Assembly (NCBI GenBank): GCA_937969105.1
Contig: CALBUZ010000093.1
Coordinates: 1 to 11,842 of the forward strand
Direction of reading: 5' to 3'
Source: an uncultured Collinsella sp.
GTDB lineage: Bacteria > Actinomycetota > Coriobacteriia > Coriobacteriales > Coriobacteriaceae
Length of the DNA: 11,842 nucleotides
Part shown: one piece after another, positions 7,428-11,842 of the stretch
Position numbering within the stretch: the stretch's first letter is position 1
Layout: the number at the start of each line of letters is the position of its first letter
Notes under the pieces: generated by a model
Databases searched by the model: none
What the model saw: the letters and a program-made list of their open reading frames with translations, nothing else
What the model was told of the DNA's origin: nothing
Translations under genes and position numbers: made by a program

Positions 7428-8573
7428 ATGGACCTTGCTGACATTCGCCAGGCCATCGATGGCATCGACACCACGCTCCTCAACAGTTTTGTCGAACGCA
7501 TGGACATTGCCACCGAGGTCGCCAAATCAAAAATCGAGATGGGCAAGGCCGTCTTCGACCCCGCCCGCGAGCGCTCCAAGCTCAGCAACCTTGCCGGCCG
7601 CGCACCCGAGCGCTACGAGGCGCAGACCATCACGCTGTTCCGCCTCCTCATGAGCATGAGCAAGGCCGAGCAGCAGCGCTACATCAATGAGCTCAAGGGC
7701 TTCACGGTCTCGCAAAAGGCCCACGCCACGGCAGTTCCCCTTGACACGCCCTTCCCCCAGACCGCCAGCGTCGCCTGCCAGGGCGTTGAGGGTGCCTACA
7801 GCCAGATCGCCGCGTGCAAGCTCTTTGCCGTGCCCGATATCGCGTTTTTCGAGACCTTCAAAGGTGTCATGCGCGCTGTGCGCGACGGTTTCTGCGAGTT
7901 TGGCGTACTGCCCATCGAAAACTCCACCGCGGGTTCGGTCAACGCGGTCTATGACCTGCTCGCGCAGTTCGACTTCCACATTGTGCGCTCGCTGCGCCTC
8001 AAGATCGACCACAACTTGCTCGTCAAGCCCGGCACCAAGCTGCAGGACGTTCGTGAGGTCTATAGCCACGGTCAGGCCATCGCGCAATGCGCCGGCTTTA
8101 TCGAGGCGCACGGCCTGCACGCCACCAAATATCCCAACACGGCCATGTCGGCCGAAATGGTCGCCAACTCCGAGCGCACCGACGTCGCCGCCATCGCCTC
8201 GCGCAGTTGTGCGGCGCTCTACGGTCTGGAGGTGCTGGAGCCCAACATTCAGGACTCGGACAACAACTACACGCGCTTTGTCGTCATCAGCCGCGAGCCA
8301 CGCGTCTACCCCGGTGCCAACCGCACCTCGCTCATGATCACCACGACCAATGAGCCGGGCGCCCTCTATCGCGTGCTCGAGCGCTTTTATGCGCTCAACA
8401 TCAACCTCATCAAGCTCGAGAGCCGCCCCATCCCCGGTCGCGACTTTGAGTTTATGTTCTACTTCGATCTGGACTGTCCCTTTGGCAGCAAAGCTCTCGA
8501 CGACCTGCTCGACTCGATTGACGACGTATGCGAGAGCTTCACCTACTTTGGCAGCTACACGGAGGTGCTCTAG
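7428..8573 (+). CDS. pheA: Bifunctional chorismate mutase / prephenate dehydratase with ACT domain (P-protein)
   Basis: Rearranges chorismate to prephenate and converts it to phenylpyruvate, the precursor of phenylalanine. The 381-residue protein has three parts. Residues 1-90 are an AroQ-type chorismate mutase in which the E. coli active-site set is in register: Arg7, Arg24, Lys35, Asp44, Arg47, Glu48, Ser78 and Gln82. Residues about 112-290 are prephenate dehydratase, with GVEGAYS, GVLPIENSTAGSV, YSHGQAIAQC and the catalytic TRF at 282-284. Residues about 300-381 are an ACT domain with NEPGALYRVL and ESRP at 331-334, the usual phenylalanine-sensing elements, so feedback inhibition by Phe is likely. 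ATG 7428 follows GAAAGGGG at a normal distance; a GTG at 7413 is in frame but overlaps that ribosome binding site. The next gene starts directly after the stop codon. Confidence 0.95.
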   Translation: MDLADIRQAIDGIDTTLLNSFVERMDIATEVAKSKIEMGKAVFDPARERSKLSNLAGRAPERYEAQTITLFRLLMSMSKAEQQRYINELKGFTVSQKAHATAVPLDTPFPQTASVACQGVEGAYSQIAACKLFAVPDIAFFETFKGVMRAVRDGFCEFGVLPIENSTAGSVNAVYDLLAQFDFHIVRSLRLKIDHNLLVKPGTKLQDVREVYSHGQAIAQCAGFIEAHGLHATKYPNTAMSAEMVANSERTDVAAIASRSCAALYGLEVLEPNIQDSDNNYTRFVVISREPRVYPGANRTSLMITTTNEPGALYRVLERFYALNINLIKLESRPIPGRDFEFMFYFDLDCPFGSKALDDLLDSIDDVCESFTYFGSYTEVL

Positions 8574-9812
8574 ATGACTGACGTCGCCACGACCCGTCCC
8601 TACGGCGTGCTGGGCCGCGTGCTGGGCCACAGCTACACCCCGACCATCTACAAGGAGCTTGCGGGGCTTGAGTACGTGCGTTTTGAGCGCGAGCCCGAAG
8701 ACCTCGCGGCCTTTATGACAGGCGACGAGTGGGAGGGCACCAACGTGACCATCCCCTACAAGCGCGCCGTCATGGACTATCTGGACGAGCTGAGCCCGCT
8801 CGCCGAACGCATGGGCAACGTCAACACGATCACGCGCCTGCCCGATGGCCGTCTGCGCGGCGACAACACCGACTACTTCGGTTTCCAGTGCCTGGTCGAG
8901 GAGCTGGGTGTGGAGATTGCCGGCAAGAAGGTCCTCGTGCTCGGAGCCACCGGCGGCGCCGGCACCACGGCAAGTATGGTGCTGGGCGACCTGGGCGCGA
9001 TCGTGGTGCCCGTGGGACGCGCGAGCGAGGTCAACTACGGCAACATCGCACAGCAGTCCGACGCCACGTTGCTCGTCAACTGCACGCCTGCCGGCATGTT
9101 CCCCCACTGCCCCGACGCGCCCTGCACGCTCGAAGGCCTCGACGCGCTCGAGGGCGTCATCGATATCGTCTACAATCCCGCCCGCACGGGACTCATGCTC
9201 GAGGCCGAGCGTCGCGGCATCCCCTGCATCGGCGGTTTGCTCATGCTTGTGGCCCAAGCGGCACAAGCCGTCGAGCGCTATACCGGCCAGGTCACCCCGC
9301 GCGAGCGCATCCTGGACGTGACGGAGCGCCTGTCCCGCCATGAGCAGAACATCGCACTGATCGGCATGCCGGGCTCGGGCAAAACGCGCGTGGGTGAGCA
9401 GGTCGCCCTGCTCACCGGCCGCGAGCACATCGACCTGGACCGCGCCCTCGAGGAGCGTCTGGGCATGCCTTGCGCCGACTTTATCGTCGAGCGCGGCGAG
9501 CCGGCCTTCCGCGAGCAGGAGACGGCGGCCCTGGCCGACATCTCCAAGCGCAGCGGCCTGGTGCTTTCCACCGGCGGCGGCGTCGTCACGCGAGACGAGA
9601 ACTACCCGCTGCTGCACCAGAACAGTCAGATTGTGATGCTCAACCGTGAGCTCGATGAGCTCGCCCACAAGGGTCGGCCCATCACCGCCCGCGACGGTAT
9701 CGACAAGCTGGCCGAGCAGCGCATGCCGCGCTACCGCGCCTGGGCCGACCACATCATCGACTCGCGCGACTGCGCAGCCAACACCGCCCGAGCTCTCCTC
9801 GACACCCTCTAA
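8574..9812 (+). CDS. aroE-aroK: Fused shikimate dehydrogenase / shikimate kinase (AroE-AroK)
   Basis: One 412-residue chain carries steps four and five of the pathway: NADPH-dependent reduction of 3-dehydroshikimate, then phosphorylation of shikimate. The N-terminal part (about 1-255) has the shikimate-site HSYTP, NVTIPYK with catalytic Lys63, Asn84, GDNTD with Asp100 (the 37-residue Lys-Asp spacing equals that of E. coli AroE), the dinucleotide loop VLGATGGAG and NCTPAGM. The C-terminal part (about 258-412) has Walker A GMPGSGKT (264-271), Asp287 and Asp289 in IDLD, FRE with Arg313, TGGG at 333-336 and the lid residue Arg368 in GRP. Both domains look intact. The start abuts the pheA stop, with GGAGGTG about eight bases upstream. 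The stop codon lies inside the following terminator hairpin. A functional fusion is far more likely than an assembly artefact because the frame and motifs are continuous. Confidence 0.95.
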   Translation: MTDVATTRPYGVLGRVLGHSYTPTIYKELAGLEYVRFEREPEDLAAFMTGDEWEGTNVTIPYKRAVMDYLDELSPLAERMGNVNTITRLPDGRLRGDNTDYFGFQCLVEELGVEIAGKKVLVLGATGGAGTTASMVLGDLGAIVVPVGRASEVNYGNIAQQSDATLLVNCTPAGMFPHCPDAPCTLEGLDALEGVIDIVYNPARTGLMLEAERRGIPCIGGLLMLVAQAAQAVERYTGQVTPRERILDVTERLSRHEQNIALIGMPGSGKTRVGEQVALLTGREHIDLDRALEERLGMPCADFIVERGEPAFREQETAALADISKRSGLVLSTGGGVVTRDENYPLLHQNSQIVMLNRELDELAHKGRPITARDGIDKLAEQRMPRYRAWADHIIDSRDCAANTARALLDTL

Positions 9813-9851
9813 AACCTGCCAAAAAGGGACAGGGTTATTTTGGCAGGTTTT
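9811..9851. terminator. Perfect 14-bp hairpin at the end of aroE-aroK
   Basis: AAAACCTGCCAAAA (9811-9824) and TTTTGGCAGGTTTT (9838-9851) are exact reverse complements around a 13-base loop containing GGGACAGGG. The T-rich 3' arm on either strand makes this a plausible terminator in both directions. The aroE-aroK stop codon (9810-9812) overlaps its first bases. It would reduce readthrough into aroQ. The shape is also reminiscent of a dispersed palindromic repeat. Confidence 0.75.
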
Positions 9852-9913
9852 GTCTGGGCAAACGTCGCAGACAGCAAGCCCCGCCACGCTAACCAACCAC
9901 AAAGGAAGCAACC

Positions 9914-10351
9914 ATGAAAGCTCTCGTCATCAACGGACCCAACCTCAACATGCTCGGCATTCGCGAGCCGGGCATCTACGGCAGTGACAACTACGACCGC
10001 TTGATCCAGATCTGCAAGGATGCCGGCGCCGCACAGGGCTTCGACGAGGTCGAGGTCTTCCAGTCCAACCACGAGGGCAGCATCGTCGACAAGATCCAGG
10101 AGGCCTACGGCAAGGTCGACGGCATTGTCATCAACCCGGCGGCCTACACGCACACGAGCGTGGCGATCCTGGACGCCCTCAAGGCCGTAGCCATCCCCGC
10201 CGTCGAGGTCCACATCAGCGCCGTCGAGACGCGCGAGGACTTCCGCCAGGTAAGCTACGCCCGCCTGGCCTGCTTTGCCACCATCACCGGCGAAGGCCTC
10301 CAAGGCTACGCTCATGCGTTGGAGCTGCTGAAAGAGCATCTGCTACACTAA
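9914..10351 (+). CDS. aroQ: Type II 3-dehydroquinate dehydratase
   Basis: Dehydrates 3-dehydroquinate to 3-dehydroshikimate, step three of the pathway, by the type II (trans-elimination) mechanism; members form dodecamers. The 145-residue length is normal. All main signatures are present: NGPNLNMLGIREPGIYG with loop residues Arg17 and Tyr22, Asn12, NHEG (52-55), INPAAYTHTS with Asn74 and His80, and EVHIS with the catalytic-type His100. ATG 9914 follows AAAGGAAG at good spacing. The gene is 101 bases downstream of aroE-aroK and sits behind a strong hairpin, so it may be expressed at a lower level or from its own unrecognised promoter; I saw no convincing one. It supplies the one step missing from the upstream genes. 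Confidence 0.97.
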   Translation: MKALVINGPNLNMLGIREPGIYGSDNYDRLIQICKDAGAAQGFDEVEVFQSNHEGSIVDKIQEAYGKVDGIVINPAAYTHTSVAILDALKAVAIPAVEVHISAVETREDFRQVSYARLACFATITGEGLQGYAHALELLKEHLLH

Positions 10352-10355
10352 TCCA

Positions 10356-10386
10356 TGGGACAAAATAATCAAGTTTGTTTGTCCCA
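10356..10386. repeat. 9-bp hairpin downstream of aroQ
   Basis: TGGGACAAA (10356-10364) and TTTGTCCCA (10378-10386) pair perfectly over a 13-base loop. It starts five bases after the aroQ stop. No long T run follows, so termination would be weak; it may be a partial terminator or a palindromic repeat. The CAAAATAATC string at its 5' side resembles a string in the hairpin upstream of aroQ when that one is read on the other strand. Confidence 0.55.
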
Positions 10387-10429
10387 AATCTAAAGTAACT
10401 GTTCGATTGACATACAAAGGAGCATATCC

Positions 10430-11554
10430 ATGTCCCAGTACGATTACCTCGTCGTCGGTGCCGGCCTTTCGGGCGCCGTCTTTGCCAACGCCGCCAAGCG
10501 CGCTGGCAAGTCGGTCCTGGTCATCGACCGCCGCGACCACATCGCCGGCAACATCTATACCGAGGACGTCGAGGGCATCCAGGTCCACCGCTACGGCGCC
10601 CACATCTTCCACACCTCCATGAAGGATGTCTGGGACTACGTCAACCGCTTCGCCGAGTTCAACAACTACGTCAACTCGCCGGTCGCCAACTTCCACGACA
10701 ACATGTACAACATGCCCTTCAACATGAACACCTTCGCCAAGATGTGGCCGGGCGTCGTCACGCCGGCCGATGCCAAGGCAAAAATCGCCGAGCAGGTGGC
10801 CGCCGAGAACATCGGCGAGCCGTCCAACCTCGAGGAGCAGGCGCTGTCCCTCGTGGGCCGCGACATCTTCGAGACGCTCGTGAAGGGCTACACCGAGAAG
10901 CAGTGGGGCCGCGACTGCCGCGACCTGCCCGCGAGCATCATCAAGCGCCTCCCCTGCCGCTTCACCTACGACAACAACTACTTCAACGACCGCTACCAGG
11001 GCATCCCCATGGGCGGCTACACCAAGATGGTCGCCAACATGCTCGAGGGCGTCGAGGTGCGTTGCGGCGTAGAGTACAAGGAGCTGGCCGCCGCCGAGCC
11101 CGGTATCGCCGCCAAGACGATCTACTGCGGCCCCATCGACGCGTTCTACGACTTTAAGCTGGGCACGCTGGAGTACCGCAGCCTGCGCTTTGAGACCGAG
11201 ACGCTCGACGAGCAGGACCACCAGGGCGTGGCCGTGGTCAACTACACCGAGCGCGAGATCCCCTACACGCGCATCATCGAGCACAAGCACTTCGAGTTCG
11301 GTACACAGGACAAGACCGTCATCACGCGCGAGTACCCGGCCGACTGGAAGCCCGGCGACGAGCCCTACTATCCCATCAACGACGCCAAGAACGAGGCCCT
11401 GTACAAGCAGTACGAGGAGCTGGCGGCGCAGGAGGGCGACGTTATCTTTGCCGGTCGCCTGGGCGGCTACAAGTACTACGACATGGACAAGGCCATCGCC
11501 GCGGCCTTCGAACTCGTCCGCAACGAGCTGGGCGTGGAGCCCACGGAGGCGTAA
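10430..11554 (+). CDS. glf: UDP-galactopyranose mutase
   Basis: Flavoenzyme that interconverts UDP-galactopyranose and UDP-galactofuranose, the donor for galactofuranose in surface glycans. The 374-residue length is typical. The FAD-binding GAGLSG is at 10-15, followed by HRYGAHIFHT, YTEKQWG, the LPCRFTYDNNYFNDRYQGIP segment, YTRIIEHKHFEFG, TREYP and the C-terminal GRLGGYKYYDMD, all characteristic of bacterial Glf. ATG 10430 follows AAAGGAG at about eight bases. It lies 78 bases after aroQ, beyond a hairpin, and ends at a strong terminator, so it may be a single-gene unit unrelated in function to the aromatic cluster. TTGACA at 10407-10412 resembles a -35 box but is too close to the start to drive a normal leader. 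Glycosyltransferases that would use its product are not in this window. Confidence 0.96.
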   Translation: MSQYDYLVVGAGLSGAVFANAAKRAGKSVLVIDRRDHIAGNIYTEDVEGIQVHRYGAHIFHTSMKDVWDYVNRFAEFNNYVNSPVANFHDNMYNMPFNMNTFAKMWPGVVTPADAKAKIAEQVAAENIGEPSNLEEQALSLVGRDIFETLVKGYTEKQWGRDCRDLPASIIKRLPCRFTYDNNYFNDRYQGIPMGGYTKMVANMLEGVEVRCGVEYKELAAAEPGIAAKTIYCGPIDAFYDFKLGTLEYRSLRFETETLDEQDHQGVAVVNYTEREIPYTRIIEHKHFEFGTQDKTVITREYPADWKPGDEPYYPINDAKNEALYKQYEELAAQEGDVIFAGRLGGYKYYDMDKAIAAAFELVRNELGVEPTEA

Positions 11555-11606
11555 GGGTCCAAAAAGGGCCTCTGCGCGAGCCGAAAACAGCACAAGCAGG
11601 CACGCC

Positions 11607-11644
11607 AACGCCGGCAGGAGCAATTTCGCCCCTGCCGGCGTTTT
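11607..11644 (+). terminator. Intrinsic terminator of glf
   Basis: AACGCCGGCAGG (11607-11618) and CCTGCCGGCGTT (11631-11642) form a perfect 12-bp stem with a 12-base loop, and the 3' arm runs into TTTT (11641-11644). It lies about 50 bases after the glf stop and is the strongest conventional terminator in the window. Confidence 0.9.
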
Positions 11645-11842
11645 AGTTTGGAGACGAAATTGGCTGTCCTGGCCATTATCTAATCGAGGATATAAGTTGA
11701 CACGGCCTGCCGCAGGGGCAAAAACCGGAAGTATGCGGCAAATTCTAAACATGCCGAGCGCACCGGGGTGGCGCGCGCAGACGTGGTGTAAGAGCGTCCC
11801 GAGGTCCGTCGCTGCAAGTCCCGATATTACTCCTTCTTGAGA
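11645..11842. other. Tail without recognisable gene
   Basis: No reading frame with a start, ribosome binding site and recognisable motif is visible in these 198 bases. They hold a 7-bp inverted repeat, TGCCGCA (11708-11714) and TGCGGCA (11734-11740), and a TTGACA at 11697-11702 without a matching -10 box. It could be the leader of a gene to the right. Confidence 0.5.

Noticed and set aside
7527..9911. A 794-codon open frame on the minus strand opposite pheA and aroE-aroK
   Set aside because: Same explanation: low-complexity composition, no motif, and it runs through the hairpin after aroE-aroK.
10407..10429. TTGACA just before glf as a promoter
   Set aside because: A -10 box at normal spacing would fall inside the coding region, past the ribosome binding site.
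10343..11842. A minus-strand frame open from the right edge through glf
   Set aside because: It crosses the glf terminator and lies antisense to a complete glf; the part beyond glf shows no recognisable protein features.
1..11842. CRISPR arrays, insertion sequences, phage genes, rRNA or toxin-antitoxin pairs
   Set aside because: No regularly spaced direct repeats, transposase motifs or such genes were seen on either strand.

Overview
The window is GC-rich bacterial chromosome. The best guess is a Gram-positive actinobacterium of the Coriobacteriia, Collinsella-like. This rests on GC-biased third codon positions, strong GGAGG-type ribosome binding sites, an AroE-AroK fusion, and sequence variants of AroC and AroA that I associate with anaerobic gut Gram-positives. 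No database search supports the taxon, so treat it as a working label.

Left part (1-1720), minus strand: the first 506 codons of a CtpE/Exp7-like P-type cation ATPase, cut by the window start. It is preceded by a complete tRNA-Arg(CCG) gene with its own consensus-like promoter and its own intrinsic terminator.

Middle part (about 1766-10351), plus strand: eight tightly packed genes that cover the whole route from erythrose-4-phosphate and phosphoenolpyruvate to chorismate, and on to phenylpyruvate and 4-hydroxyphenylpyruvate. The order is aroF (DAHP synthase), tyrA, aroB, aroA, aroC, pheA (chorismate mutase-prephenate dehydratase-ACT), an aroE-aroK fusion and aroQ (type II dehydroquinase). 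The first enzyme carries an N-terminal regulatory-type domain and the Phe branch enzyme an ACT domain, so feedback control is expected at the entry and at the Phe branch. The only chorismate mutase seen is the one inside PheA, so it probably also feeds TyrA. An intrinsic terminator lies between the likely promoter and aroF and may be an attenuator. A 14-bp perfect hairpin that absorbs the aroE-aroK stop codon separates aroQ from the genes before it.

Right part (10387-11842): glf, UDP-galactopyranose mutase, ending at a strong 12-bp terminator. About 200 bases follow in which I see no gene.

The content is mainly a well-known pathway in an unusually complete cluster. I found no new defence, mobile or secondary-metabolite system. 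The items most worth checking are the possible attenuator ahead of aroF and the two similar hairpins on either side of aroQ.
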